Shown here: positions 20,490 through 29,098 of the stretch, one piece after another | How positions within the stretch are numbered: position 1 is the stretch's first letter | Layout: each line of letters starts with the position of its first letter | Source of the DNA: Pseudomonas syringae CC1557 | GTDB taxonomy: Bacteria > Pseudomonadota > Gammaproteobacteria > Pseudomonadales > Pseudomonadaceae | Direction of reading: 5' to 3' | Length of the DNA stretch: 64,000 bases | Assembly (NCBI RefSeq): GCF_000452705.1 | Contig: NZ_CP007014.1 | Span: 992,001-1,056,000, forward strand | Position numbers and translations under genes: made by a program | The notes under the pieces: model-generated | Database searches by the model: none | What the model saw: the letters and a program-made list of their open reading frames with translations, nothing else | What the model was told of the DNA's origin: nothing

Positions 20490-21173
20490 ATGCGAATTCT
20501 TCTGGTTGAAGACAACCGCGACATCCTGGCGAACATGGCCGATTACCTGGGCATGAAAGGCTACACCGTCGACTGCGCCCAGGATGGCCTCTCAGGACTG
20601 CATCTGGCAGCCACCGAGCATTACGACCTTATCGTGCTCGACATCATGCTGCCGGGCATTGACGGCTACACGCTGTGCAAGCGCCTGCGCGAGGACGCTC
20701 GTCGCGATACGCCGGTCATCATGCTTACCGCCCGCGACCAGCTGGACGACCGTCTGCAAGGGTTTCGCTCGGGGGCCGACGACTACCTGCTCAAACCCTT
20801 TGCCCTGTCAGAGCTTGCCGCCCGTATCGAAGCCGTATTGCGTCGCGCGCAGGGCGGCGGGCGGCGTACCTTGCAGGTCGGCGATCTGATCTACGACCTC
20901 GACACGCTTGAGGTCACCCGCGAAGGTCGCATGCTCAAGCTCAACCCGGTCGGGCTCAAGCTGCTGGCCGTGCTGATGCAGAAAAGCCCGCATGTGCTGC
21001 GCCGCGAGATTCTTGAAGAAGCGTTGTGGGGCGACGATTGCCCGGACAGCGACAGCTTGCGCAGCCATGTGCACCAATTGCGTCAGGTGATCGACAAACC
21101 GTTCGCCAAACCGCTGTTGCAAACGGTGCATGGTGTGGGCTACCGCTTGGCCGAGGGCCGGGATGGAGTTTAA
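20490..21173 (+). CDS. colR: Response regulator ColR
   Basis: A 227-residue OmpR/PhoB-type transcription factor. The receiver domain (1-120) has the acidic pair E7-D8, phospho-acceptor D51 in VLDIMLPG and the conserved K in YLLKPF. A winged-helix DNA-binding domain follows (about 128-225). ColR with ColS controls outer-membrane and lipid A related genes and tolerance to phenol, metals and polymyxin in Pseudomonas. The assignment rests on the neighbourhood (colS overlapping by 11 bases, methyltransferase and inaA downstream, PAP2 upstream) as well as sequence. Confidence 0.93.
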   Translation: MRILLVEDNRDILANMADYLGMKGYTVDCAQDGLSGLHLAATEHYDLIVLDIMLPGIDGYTLCKRLREDARRDTPVIMLTARDQLDDRLQGFRSGADDYLLKPFALSELAARIEAVLRRAQGGGRRTLQVGDLIYDLDTLEVTREGRMLKLNPVGLKLLAVLMQKSPHVLRREILEEALWGDDCPDSDSLRSHVHQLRQVIDKPFAKPLLQTVHGVGYRLAEGRDGV

Positions 21174-22452
21174 ACAGAGTCTTGCCCAACGGATCATCAT
21201 TGCCTTCGCATTGATGAGTGCACTGGTCGCCGGGTCGTTCGCCATTGGCATCATCTCCACCGTCCATCTGGTTGAAGAAAAACTGATCTCTGCAGGCCTC
21301 GGTGGCGACCTCAATCGCCTGATGCTGATGGACAGCGTCAGCGACTGGAGCCACCGGCCCAAGCCTGACCAGCTGTTCTATTTCAGCAACGGTCCTGGCG
21401 ATTTCGATCTGCCCAAGGACCTTCGGCATCTTGAACCGGGCTTTCACGAGGTTTTTCGCGGGCCATTGTCCTACCACGCCATGATTGAAGTGGTGGACGG
21501 TCGGCATTACGCGCTGCTTCAGGATCAAAGCGATTTCGAAGAGCGCGAGCGCGTCCTGTTCGCCGTTGTGCTGGTGGGTTTTGTGCTGGCTCTGGCATTG
21601 GCGGTGTTTCTCGGCTGGGTACTGGCGCGTCGAGTCATGGCACCGGTCGTGCGTCTCGCGAGGCAGGTGCGGCACCGTGACCAGCTTCTGGGGCTTGCGC
21701 CGCCACTGGCACCCGACTACGCCGCCGACGAGGTGGGTGAGTTGGCCGTGGCGTTCGACGCAACGCTGGGGCGCCTCAGACAGGCGCTGATCCGTGAGCG
21801 CATGTTTACCAGCGATGTGAGTCATGAACTGCGGACGCCGTTGATGGTGCTGGCCAGTTCCTGCGAGCTGTTGCTGGAAAACCCTGCGCTCGACCAGCGC
21901 GCGCGCCGACAGGTCGAACGTATCGGCCGTGCCTGTGAAGAAATGCGCGATCTGGTACAGACCTTCCTCATGCTCGCTCGCACCCAGCGTGAAGACCCGG
22001 CCATGACGCCGAAAGCCACCCTGGTAGGTGTTGCCGAGCAACTGATCTCCCAGTGGCGAGACCCTATCGAGAGCAAGGGCCTCACGCTGACCTACAACCC
22101 TCCGCCCGAAGACCAGCTGTCCGACATTCGCTACAACGCGACTTTCCTGCACGCGGTCATGGGCAACCTGCTGCGCAACGCCCTGCACTACACAGACGAA
22201 GGGTTCATTGTGTTGACCTTGCAGGCTGAAAGCTTCACGGTCGAGGACAGTGGGGTCGGCATTCCCGAAGAAAAGCGCGAGGCCATGTTCGAGCCGTTTG
22301 TGCGTGGCAACGAGCAGCGTGGCGAAGGGCTGGGTCTTGGTTTGTCGTTGGTCCAGCGTATTTGTGTCAACCAGGGCTGGAGCGTGGAACTGAGCCCGAT
22401 GGAGCCCCATGGTTGCCGGTTCAGTGTGACCCTGAATGTGACCAAGGCCTGA
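21163..22452 (+). CDS. colS: Sensor histidine kinase ColS
   Basis: A 429-residue inner-membrane kinase. Two transmembrane helices (about 11-33 and 132-154) enclose a periplasmic domain. An ExxE motif, E126 to E129, lies just before the second helix; in P. putida ColS an ExxE at this place is reported to sense iron and zinc. HAMP, HisKA with phospho-acceptor H221 (SDVSHELRTPL) and an ATP-binding domain (GEGLGLGLSLVQ) follow. The start MEFKQSL at 21163 overlaps colR by 11 bases, implying translational coupling; an upstream in-frame start within colR is rejected. Confidence 0.93.
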   Translation: MEFKQSLAQRIIIAFALMSALVAGSFAIGIISTVHLVEEKLISAGLGGDLNRLMLMDSVSDWSHRPKPDQLFYFSNGPGDFDLPKDLRHLEPGFHEVFRGPLSYHAMIEVVDGRHYALLQDQSDFEERERVLFAVVLVGFVLALALAVFLGWVLARRVMAPVVRLARQVRHRDQLLGLAPPLAPDYAADEVGELAVAFDATLGRLRQALIRERMFTSDVSHELRTPLMVLASSCELLLENPALDQRARRQVERIGRACEEMRDLVQTFLMLARTQREDPAMTPKATLVGVAEQLISQWRDPIESKGLTLTYNPPPEDQLSDIRYNATFLHAVMGNLLRNALHYTDEGFIVLTLQAESFTVEDSGVGIPEEKREAMFEPFVRGNEQRGEGLGLGLSLVQRICVNQGWSVELSPMEPHGCRFSVTLNVTKA

Positions 22453-22479
22453 ACGCCCTGTTCGATAAAAAATGCTGGT

Positions 22480-22520
22480 GTGTGATCAGAAATCGACTGC
22501 ATTTCGTCGATTGGTCACAC
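22480..22520. terminator. Interrupted inverted repeat after colS
   Basis: GTGTGA (22480-22485) pairs with TCACAC (22515-22520), and the inner AATCGAC (22491-22497) with GTCGATT (22506-22512). There is no T-run, so it may be a weak terminator of colRS or an operator for the next operon. Confidence 0.4.
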
Positions 22521-22568
22521 CTGGTGTTTATCTCCCTGTAAAATCTCGAAACACCTGCCTCGCCAACA

Positions 22569-22583
22569 TGACAAATTTTTCAC
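22569..22583 (+). promoter_or_regulatory. Candidate ColR-binding site upstream of the methyltransferase-inaA operon
   Basis: TGACAAATTTTTCAC fits the recalled ColR consensus except for one base just before TTTTTCAC. It lies 69 bases before the methyltransferase start and has the same TGAC...TTTTTCAC core as the site at 20400-20414. Confidence 0.6.
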
Positions 22584-22651
22584 ATTGAGATGACCTGACA
22601 GTGACAGCGTGGCCTTTATTTTGGCCGGCATCATTGTCAGGAGATGCTCTT

Positions 22652-23332
22652 ATGAGTGAGCGCATAGAACTAGAGTTTTCCCGGAAGTACGATAAAGATC
22701 ATGCTCGTCAATATCTTGAGAAACATCAAGACGGTCTATGGCGCAAGCTGTCGCACTATCGCGATGAGCAGTTGGCGAGAAAAGCCCTGCACATGGCGGG
22801 TGACCCGGGTCTGGTTCTGGATTTGCCTTGCGGTGCAGGGCGTTTTTGGCCGCTCCTCGCCGAAAAGCCCAACCGGACGATCATCGGTGCCGACAACTCT
22901 GCTGACATGCTCGCCACAGCCTGTGCGTCGCAACCGGGAGATGTTGTAAAAAGGGTACAACCCTTGCAGACATCTGCTTTTGCCATTGATCTGCCTGATA
23001 ACTCGGTAGACAGCATTTTTTGTATGCGTCTGTTGCACCATGTCGGCCAGGCCAGTGATCGAATGGCTCTATTGCGTGAGTTTCAACGCGTTACCCGTGA
23101 CAGCGTAATTATTTCGCTATGGGTCGACGGCAACTTCAAGGCATGGAAGCGCGAACGTCTGGAGAAACAGCGTTTGCAAAAAAACGGGCAGGAAAGTTAC
23201 CAGAATCGTTTTGTGTTACCCGTAGCAACCGCAGAAACCGAATTTGAGCAGGCCGGATTTCGCATTCAGAACCGAATGGATTTCCTGCCGATGTACGCCA
23301 TGTGGCGTGTCTATGTCTTACGAAAAAGGTAA
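22652..23332 (+). CDS. Class I SAM-dependent methyltransferase of the colRS-inaA locus
   Basis: A 226-residue cytosolic methyltransferase. Motif I (VLDLPCGAGR, residues 55-64) binds S-adenosylmethionine, the acidic end of strand 2 is in IIGADNSADML, and motif IV is near NSVDSIFCMRLLHHV. The start at 22652 follows CAGGAG; a longer in-frame start at 22601 would overlap the ColR-like site. It is four bases upstream of inaA. Its placement with a Kdo/WaaP-type kinase suggests action on an envelope component, but the acceptor is unknown. Confidence 0.87.
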   Translation: MSERIELEFSRKYDKDHARQYLEKHQDGLWRKLSHYRDEQLARKALHMAGDPGLVLDLPCGAGRFWPLLAEKPNRTIIGADNSADMLATACASQPGDVVKRVQPLQTSAFAIDLPDNSVDSIFCMRLLHHVGQASDRMALLREFQRVTRDSVIISLWVDGNFKAWKRERLEKQRLQKNGQESYQNRFVLPVATAETEFEQAGFRIQNRMDFLPMYAMWRVYVLRKR

Positions 23333-23336
23333 AAAG

Positions 23337-24059
23337 ATGGGTTTGCAGTCCTTGAAAACGCCAGTTGTAAACTCGATGCAGGATGAGTTCAGCCATTTCT
23401 GGAACCAGCGCGGCGAATGGGTTGAAGAGCCTAATGTGCGCCGTGGCGGAGAGAGTGGTGTACAGCGGCTAATCATGGACGACGGCCAGATGCTTTATGC
23501 CAAACGCCAGACAGGCCATATCTATCGCAGCCTGCTGCATCCGCTTGGTCGTCCGACTGTCTTGCGTGAGCGCGAGGCACTCGAAGGGCTGCGCAAGCAG
23601 GGTGTTGTTGTGCCGGAAGTGGTGTATTGCGGCGCCAGGCGTGGCGATGGCAATGCCTGGCAGGCATTGTTGGTTACTGGTGAACTGGTGGGTTTCGAGG
23701 AAATCGAGAAGTGGCTCGATGCAGGAGGACGAGAGCGCCATGGCGAGCTTTTTTATGAGCATATGCTCAAGGAAGTGGCCCAAACCCTGGCGCGCATGCA
23801 CCTCGGCCGCTGGCAACACAGCTGTCTGTACATCAAGCACATTTTTGTTCGGGTGACAGGTGACGGTCCTGACGCCAGCGTAGAGGTTGCCTTGCTTGAT
23901 CTGGAGAAAGGCCGCCGTCGCGTCACCGCCTACGGTGCTGCCCAACACGACATGAAACAGCTGAGACGCCATTCGTCATTCAGCACCGCAGACTGGCAGA
24001 AACTGGTCTACTTTTACCAAGTGGCATTTGGCAGTTCCATCAAAGGTTTAGAGTCATGA
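23337..24059 (+). CDS. inaA: InaA-like lipopolysaccharide kinase (Kdo/WaaP family)
   Basis: A 240-residue protein-kinase-fold protein of the lipopolysaccharide kinase family, related to WaaP, which phosphorylates core heptose. The ATP-site lysine is probably K52 in LYAKRQTGHIYR. The catalytic loop appears around MHLGRWQHSCLYIKHIFVR, and a metal-binding Asp lies in VALLDLEKGRRR. The start ATG 23337 lies four bases after the methyltransferase stop, and the 3' end overlaps the next small gene by four bases. InaA is induced by weak acids in E. coli. Here ColR control is inferred from the upstream site. Confidence 0.88.
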   Translation: MGLQSLKTPVVNSMQDEFSHFWNQRGEWVEEPNVRRGGESGVQRLIMDDGQMLYAKRQTGHIYRSLLHPLGRPTVLREREALEGLRKQGVVVPEVVYCGARRGDGNAWQALLVTGELVGFEEIEKWLDAGGRERHGELFYEHMLKEVAQTLARMHLGRWQHSCLYIKHIFVRVTGDGPDASVEVALLDLEKGRRRVTAYGAAQHDMKQLRRHSSFSTADWQKLVYFYQVAFGSSIKGLES

Positions 24060-24283
24060 AACTAGAAATGGCAAGAGGTCTGTTTGTCTTCGGCGCGCTG
24101 GCGACAGCGACCGTCGCAATTGCAGCGTTTGAGCAACCGACTACCCGAATACTTAGCGCGGCGCACGGTGAAGGGTATTGCCCTATGCCGCGTGTGGCGA
24201 AAAGCCTGGTGCCGGTGAGTCCGGATCACGACCTCTTGCTGCTCATGTATGGCCTGGTTCAAGGAACCGGCGTCCGTAACTGA
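24056..24283 (+). CDS. Small secreted or membrane-anchored protein of unknown function
   Basis: A 75-residue protein starting in the ATGA overlap with the inaA stop, so translation is coupled. Residues 8-24 are hydrophobic (LFVFGALATATVAIAAF), compatible with a signal peptide cut after AIA or with an anchor. The mature part holds one Cys and a Pro-rich centre. I do not recognise a family. Its operon position suggests an envelope role under ColR. Confidence 0.7.
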   Translation: MKLEMARGLFVFGALATATVAIAAFEQPTTRILSAAHGEGYCPMPRVAKSLVPVSPDHDLLLLMYGLVQGTGVRN

Positions 24284-24300
24284 GCCTGTTTCACCTCACG

Positions 24301-24330
24301 CAATAAGGCCCCTGAAGGGGCCTTATTGCT
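24301..24330 (+). terminator. Terminator of the methyltransferase-inaA operon
   Basis: CAATAAGGCCCC (24301-24312) pairs with GGGGCCTTATTG (24317-24328) over twelve bases with a four-base loop. The T-run is poor (GCTTGC). Confidence 0.8.
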
Positions 24331-24360
24331 TGCTGCGTGCAGTCTCCTCTCCATGAATGG

Positions 24361-25458
24361 CTATGCCACATGCAGGTGGTTGTCCCAGAGCCCTGCGGGC
24401 AAATTCAGAGGCTCGGCCAGCAACCCGGTTTTACGGCAATCGTAGAATCGGCAACGACCCTGGCCTGACGTCACCACAAAGCCATCTGCTACTGCACCTA
24501 CGCCCGCGCAGTCCGGTAACGGTGCATCCAGCTTCAATGCGCCGCTGTCCAGATCCCAGATGAAAAACCGATTGCCACGCGGTGCGGTGAGGGCCACCAG
24601 TCGCAGCTCACTGTGCACTGCGACGCTGGCCGTGTAGTGAGCCATTGCGCGAAGTTGTTCTTCTGCCACCGGAAACGCCTGGAACGGCTGGCCCGGACGC
24701 TTGATTGCCAGCAGCTCGGCCAGCTCATGGCTGGCGCCCATGAATTGCTGACTGGCAACGATTGTGCCGTCAGCGGCGATGCCCATATGGCGCACGCTGT
24801 TCATCTGCTGCGAAAGGGTTTCCTTGCTCAGCAACGTCCCGTCGCGCTGCATCAACACCAGACTGGGCTGCATGGCATTGAGGTTCATTTCCACGCGGCT
24901 TTCCGCTTCGGTACGAATGCCACCGTTGGCGACGACCAGTGTCTCGCCGTCCGGCATCCAGGACACTTGATGCGGGCCAATGCCGTGCGTAGAGATTTCG
25001 CCCGAATACTCCAGTCGCTCACCGACAAACCGATAGATGCCCAGCAGACCGCGGCCTGGATCGCTCGTGTCGTTTTCCGTAGCGTAAAGCCACTCGCCGT
25101 CGCGATGGATCACGGCATGGCCATAAAAGTGACGATCAGTCTGTGACGTGATGGTTTGCAGCAGGCTGCCGTTGCGCAGGTCGATCAGATAGCTTTCGGT
25201 CCCTGGACGACGCGCGATGAACACCGCCAGCGGCAGGCTCGGATGGTTGATGATGTCGTGACAGCGCTGGCCGACCTGTGTGGCGAACACCTGCTTGCCG
25301 TCAAGCCGGTAACCCACCGCGTAATGCCGACCGTCGGCATCGTCACGCGCGGAAAGCAGCAGGGGGCCCTGATCCTTTTGCCTGAACAACATCCAGCCAC
25401 CCAGCATGCGAGCACTGGGTAACCATTTGGCGAGGGCCGTGGCCTGACGTCGCAACAT
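24361..25458 (-). CDS. DUF1513 protein of the imelysin iron cluster
   Basis: A 365-residue protein of the DUF1513 family, predicted beta-propeller (repeated blades such as GEWLYATENDTSDPGRGLLGIYR and GETLVVANGGI). The N terminus begins MLRRQATALAKWLP with a following hydrophobic stretch, a weak export signal that in relatives may be of Tat type. It is the last gene of a three-gene minus-strand set with an imelysin lipoprotein (17-base gap) and a diheme DUF1111 protein. A part in iron acquisition is inferred from those neighbours. ATG 25458 follows AGGAG; a GTG one codon upstream is less well spaced. Confidence 0.85.
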   Translation of the reverse strand: MLRRQATALAKWLPSARMLGGWMLFRQKDQGPLLLSARDDADGRHYAVGYRLDGKQVFATQVGQRCHDIINHPSLPLAVFIARRPGTESYLIDLRNGSLLQTITSQTDRHFYGHAVIHRDGEWLYATENDTSDPGRGLLGIYRFVGERLEYSGEISTHGIGPHQVSWMPDGETLVVANGGIRTEAESRVEMNLNAMQPSLVLMQRDGTLLSKETLSQQMNSVRHMGIAADGTIVASQQFMGASHELAELLAIKRPGQPFQAFPVAEEQLRAMAHYTASVAVHSELRLVALTAPRGNRFFIWDLDSGALKLDAPLPDCAGVGAVADGFVVTSGQGRCRFYDCRKTGLLAEPLNLPAGLWDNHLHVA

Positions 25459-25475
25459 CACTCGTCTCCTCTTGA

Positions 25476-26540
25476 TCAGTCGCCGTCGTTGGCGTTGAAG
25501 CCCAATTGAATGCCCAGTGCCTTGGCCAGTTCGCCTTCGTGCAGGCGATGCACTGTGTTCAGGCTGTCATAGAACGCATTGAGTTGCTGGCGTCCTGCCT
25601 CGGTGGCCAGCAGGTCGGCCAGCGGCGGCTTGAGTTGCGTGAGCAATGTGCGGCTGCTGGCGTAGGCTGCATCGATTTTGTCGGCCAGTGGTTTCTGTTC
25701 GGCAGGGAGCAGGCCTCGCAAACCCTTGTTATCGACCCCAGTCCAGACGGTTTCGGCGCTGATCAGGCTGGCTTCCAGGCTGCTGAGCGACGCTTTGCTG
25801 CGCCATGCATCTGCCTGGAATGGCTGCGGCTGGCCTTTGCTCTGGCGACCCAGTGGCGTACCCAGTTTTTTCTTCAGGCTGTCCAGTGCAGTGACCTGAA
25901 CCCGCAGCAACTCGGCAATGGCTTCGTGGGAATCGGCGTAACGCTGGTTGGGAAACTTGCTCAGTTGCGCGAGCATGCCGTCGGTGCTGTTCCAGCTGTT
26001 GAGGATCTCTTCGGCCAGCTGTTTCTGACGCTCGCCAATAGCCATCAACAGCGGGCAGTACCGCGCTTTCTGCTCTGCATTGGCCATGTCGATGTCGGCA
26101 TCGAACAGAATGTATTCGTAAGCGGACAGGCCTTGCACCACCACACTGGCTTTGGAAAGCTCACCGGCGGTGATCTGCGGTTGAGCGGCGACCAGTTGCT
26201 CGACCTGACGCCCAACCAGATTCTTCTTGTCGGGCCAGAACTGTATTTGCCAGGCGCGATTGCCTTCGGCCAGCGGGCCGATCAACAGCGGTTGCAGCTC
26301 CGCCCAGGTCTTTTGCGCTTTTAGAAAGTCTGCGCGGGCTGCTGCCAGATCGGTCTTGCCCTGGCAGAACGCCAGAGCGCTGGCCGCCAACTGACGATCG
26401 GCGTCTACCCAGCGACTGTAGGTCGGCAGGATCACCTGCTTGGCGATGGCCGCAGACGTGACCGCTTGAGGATCGGATGGCGAACAGGCACCCAATGCGA
26501 GAGCCGCAAGGCTGGTCAGCAACAACTTGGGTCGGAACAT
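25476..26540 (-). CDS. Imelysin-family lipoprotein with degenerate metal motif
   Basis: A 354-residue imelysin (peptidase M75-like) protein. The N terminus MFRPKLLLTSLAALALGAC is a lipoprotein signal with C19 as lipidation site. The imelysin GxHxxE motif is GLSAYE at residues 137-142, so the His is Ser139. This member may therefore not bind metal in the usual way. Proteins of this family (EfeO, IcmP, algal Algp7) act in periplasmic iron handling. ATG 26540 is chosen because it starts the lipoprotein signal; a longer in-frame start adds 15 polar residues. Confidence 0.88.
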   Translation of the reverse strand: MFRPKLLLTSLAALALGACSPSDPQAVTSAAIAKQVILPTYSRWVDADRQLAASALAFCQGKTDLAAARADFLKAQKTWAELQPLLIGPLAEGNRAWQIQFWPDKKNLVGRQVEQLVAAQPQITAGELSKASVVVQGLSAYEYILFDADIDMANAEQKARYCPLLMAIGERQKQLAEEILNSWNSTDGMLAQLSKFPNQRYADSHEAIAELLRVQVTALDSLKKKLGTPLGRQSKGQPQPFQADAWRSKASLSSLEASLISAETVWTGVDNKGLRGLLPAEQKPLADKIDAAYASSRTLLTQLKPPLADLLATEAGRQQLNAFYDSLNTVHRLHEGELAKALGIQLGFNANDGD

Positions 26541-26585
26541 GTCCGGCTCCTTATTTTTTGAAGAAGTAGTCTGGAAGGGGAGCAA

Positions 26586-28013
26586 TCATAACGAATTCAG
26601 AAAGGCGAGCAGCGCTTCACGCTGTTCGGCGTCGAATGTCAGTACTTTTCGTTGCGCCGTCTGGGCCTCGCCGCCGTGCCAGAGTATCGCCTCAAGCACA
26701 GTACGGGCGCGACCATCATGCAGCAGTTGGGTGTGTCCGCTCACCGTGCTGGTCAGGCCCAGCCCCCACAGCGGTGGCGTGCGCCATTCGCTTCCTGTGG
26801 CTTGAAACTCGGTACGATTGTCGGCCAGCCCGTCGCCCATATCATGCAACAGCAGGTCGCTGTAAGGGCGAATCTCTTGATTGGCCAACTCTGGCTCGGC
26901 GGCGTCGCTTCGGGTTTTGAACGCGGGCGTGTGGCACTGCTGACAGCCTGTTTCGAAAAACAGATTCTTGCCGGCCAGCACTTGAGGGTCGTCCACCTTG
27001 CGACGCGCCGGAACGCCCAGGTTGCGGGTATAGAACTCCACCAGACGCAGTATGTTGTCGCTGACTTCCGGCTCGCCTTCCGGGCCGTTGCCGTTTGGCG
27101 CTGCCCGGCAGTCGGTCTGCGCCGGGGTGCAGTCATCGAAGCGCCGCAGGCTGGTGGTCAGCCCCATGTCACCGGCAAACGCATGCACGTTCTGCTGATT
27201 GAGGTTGGGCTGCCCGGCTTTCCAGCCGAAGCGTCCCATCACGACTTTCTGTTGCGCGTCGTCCCACACCCAGTTGGCGCGCCCGGAGATACCGTCGGCG
27301 TTCTTGTCATCGGGATCGGCGTTGGCGAGGATCGCTTCGTCGGCGATGGCTTCCAGCAACCCGAGGCCAATCATTGGCGGTGCGATGCGCGCTGAAATGT
27401 GGGTTTCGGGATGCATCGGGCCGTAGCCCAGCTGTGTGATTCTGAGGGTAGGCTGGCGTAACGCTACAGAAGTGCCGTCGCGAAACGTGACCGCCAGCGC
27501 GTCATATTGGACCCGCACCTTGCCCTCTGGTGGCACGCCGGGGTTGGACATGTCCTGCAATTGTCCGCCGTAGGTCGGTTCGGGCAGTACACCGTTGCGC
27601 TGGATCAGGTCGGCGTAGGCCGGGTCGTCTGGAATGGACAGCCTGACCAGCATCGACACCGCATTGCTGTCGCCCGCTTCAGGTGGGTGCCCGCGACCGT
27701 CCTTGATATGGCAATTCTGACAGGCGTTGGTGTTGAACAGCGGCCCGAGGCCGTCGCGAGCCGTGGTGGTAGACGGCGCGATCACCCAAGGGCTGCGGAA
27801 GAAGCTGTTGCCGACGCTGAAGTCCAGCCGCCGTACCGGTGACAAATTGGCCGAGGGCATGGAGAACGCGTTCTGGTCAGTCTTGCGCACCGTGGCGCTG
27901 CCTGCGGACAGGGCTTCGCCCGGCTCGGCATGCGTGAAGCGCGGGGCGTCATCGCACGCGCCCAGGACCAGCGTCGAGAGCAAGGTAAAGAGAAGACGGA
28001 ACCGCGTACTCAT
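26586..28013 (-). CDS. DUF1111 diheme cytochrome-like lipoprotein
   Basis: A 475-residue protein with two CxxCH heme c sites, C98-C101-H102 and C357-C360-H361, typical of the DUF1111 di-heme thiol-oxidoreductase-like family. The signal ends LVLGAC with lipobox C20. It is the first gene of the set with the imelysin and DUF1513 genes (45-base gap). A periplasmic redox role connected to iron uptake, such as ferrous or ferric interconversion, is a plausible inference from context but not shown. The start at 28013 is supported by CAGGA seven bases upstream. Confidence 0.9.
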   Translation of the reverse strand: MSTRFRLLFTLLSTLVLGACDDAPRFTHAEPGEALSAGSATVRKTDQNAFSMPSANLSPVRRLDFSVGNSFFRSPWVIAPSTTTARDGLGPLFNTNACQNCHIKDGRGHPPEAGDSNAVSMLVRLSIPDDPAYADLIQRNGVLPEPTYGGQLQDMSNPGVPPEGKVRVQYDALAVTFRDGTSVALRQPTLRITQLGYGPMHPETHISARIAPPMIGLGLLEAIADEAILANADPDDKNADGISGRANWVWDDAQQKVVMGRFGWKAGQPNLNQQNVHAFAGDMGLTTSLRRFDDCTPAQTDCRAAPNGNGPEGEPEVSDNILRLVEFYTRNLGVPARRKVDDPQVLAGKNLFFETGCQQCHTPAFKTRSDAAEPELANQEIRPYSDLLLHDMGDGLADNRTEFQATGSEWRTPPLWGLGLTSTVSGHTQLLHDGRARTVLEAILWHGGEAQTAQRKVLTFDAEQREALLAFLNSL

Positions 28014-28280
28014 AAACATCCTGCAACGAGGCGCCAATCAGGGCGTGCAAGCTTATCAGTCTGCTGCGGTTTGAATAAGAGGGATTATCGTTTGCTGGGC
28101 TTCAAGCAATGCGTTGTTACGAATCTTTCAAACTGGCCGGATTTCGACATTCTTGCCTATCCTGCATGTGCCGTTTCAAATTGCGACCAATCGCATCACT
28201 GTCATCGTGACCTGCTTAGACTGATCACGCGTGTCGCAGCCAGCAGCCCTCAAAGACAAATGCCCAGTAGAGATCATTCG

Positions 28281-28910
28281 ATGGATAACCCGGACAACAG
28301 TGCGTTCGTGACCACTACCCAGGCGCTGGAAGCGCTCTATGGCCCGATTGCTCCTCCTTCCCTCATCAAGGAAGTCGACCATATTCACCCGGCCTACCGA
28401 CCCTTCATCGAGTCGGCACCTTTTGTTGTGCTTGCCTCTGCCGGACCCGACGGGCTCGACGCCTCGCCGCGCGGAGATCAGGCGGGCTTCGTGCATATCG
28501 AGGACAGCAAGACGCTGTATTTGCCTGACCGACGCGGCAACAACCGGATCGATACCCTACGCAACATCGTCAACGATCCACGCGTCGCGCTTCTGTTTCT
28601 CATCCCCGGCGTCGGTGAAACCTTGCGCATCAACGGCACAGCGCAGATCTCGATTCAGCCCGCGCTGCTGTCGCGTTTTGAAGTGCAGGGACAACGGCCC
28701 AGATCAGTCCTGCGCATCACGGTGACCAGCGTGTATTTCCAGTGCAGCAGAGCCACTATCCGGTCTGGTCTGTGGAACGCAGCACGGCACATCGAACGCA
28801 GTGCGCTACCCACTGCGGGGCAGCTACTGAAAGCGGTTTCGGCGGCGCAAATCGACGGTGATGCCTATGACAAGGCCTTGCCGGGACGCATTGCGGATAC
28901 GTTGTATTGA
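28281..28910 (+). CDS. Pyridoxamine 5'-phosphate oxidase-like FMN flavoprotein
   Basis: A 209-residue protein of the split-barrel FMN-binding superfamily. The pattern PFVVLASAGPDGLDASPRGDQAGF (20-residue core) and the following TLYLPDRRGNNRIDTLRNI match the phosphate-contacting strands of the MSMEG_1061-like group. It sits on the plus strand between the DUF1111 operon and icmP, which otherwise lie together on the minus strand. The substrate is unknown. ATG 28281 is used; an in-frame ATG at 28260 is possible. Confidence 0.82.
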   Translation: MDNPDNSAFVTTTQALEALYGPIAPPSLIKEVDHIHPAYRPFIESAPFVVLASAGPDGLDASPRGDQAGFVHIEDSKTLYLPDRRGNNRIDTLRNIVNDPRVALLFLIPGVGETLRINGTAQISIQPALLSRFEVQGQRPRSVLRITVTSVYFQCSRATIRSGLWNAARHIERSALPTAGQLLKAVSAAQIDGDAYDKALPGRIADTLY

Positions 28911-29040
28911 TAACCCGGGCCGCGCCGACGACGTGGGTAGACACAATCGGATTTGCCTGCTGGAAGATTGCCTGTGGCCGGGCAGTACCCTCCACGTGGC
29001 CGGGCGAAAGAGATGAAAACAGCGTAGGCCCATGTGCAAT

Positions 29041-29078
29041 AAAAAACGCCGGTCAGCGAACTGACCGGCGTTGTTTTT
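29041..29078. terminator. Bidirectional terminator between flavoprotein gene and icmP
   Basis: AACGCCGGTCAG (29045-29056) pairs with CTGACCGGCGTT (29061-29072) around CGAA. T-runs flank it on both strands, serving the two convergent genes. Confidence 0.93.
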
Positions 29079-29098
29079 ACAGCGCGAAACGCAGTTGA

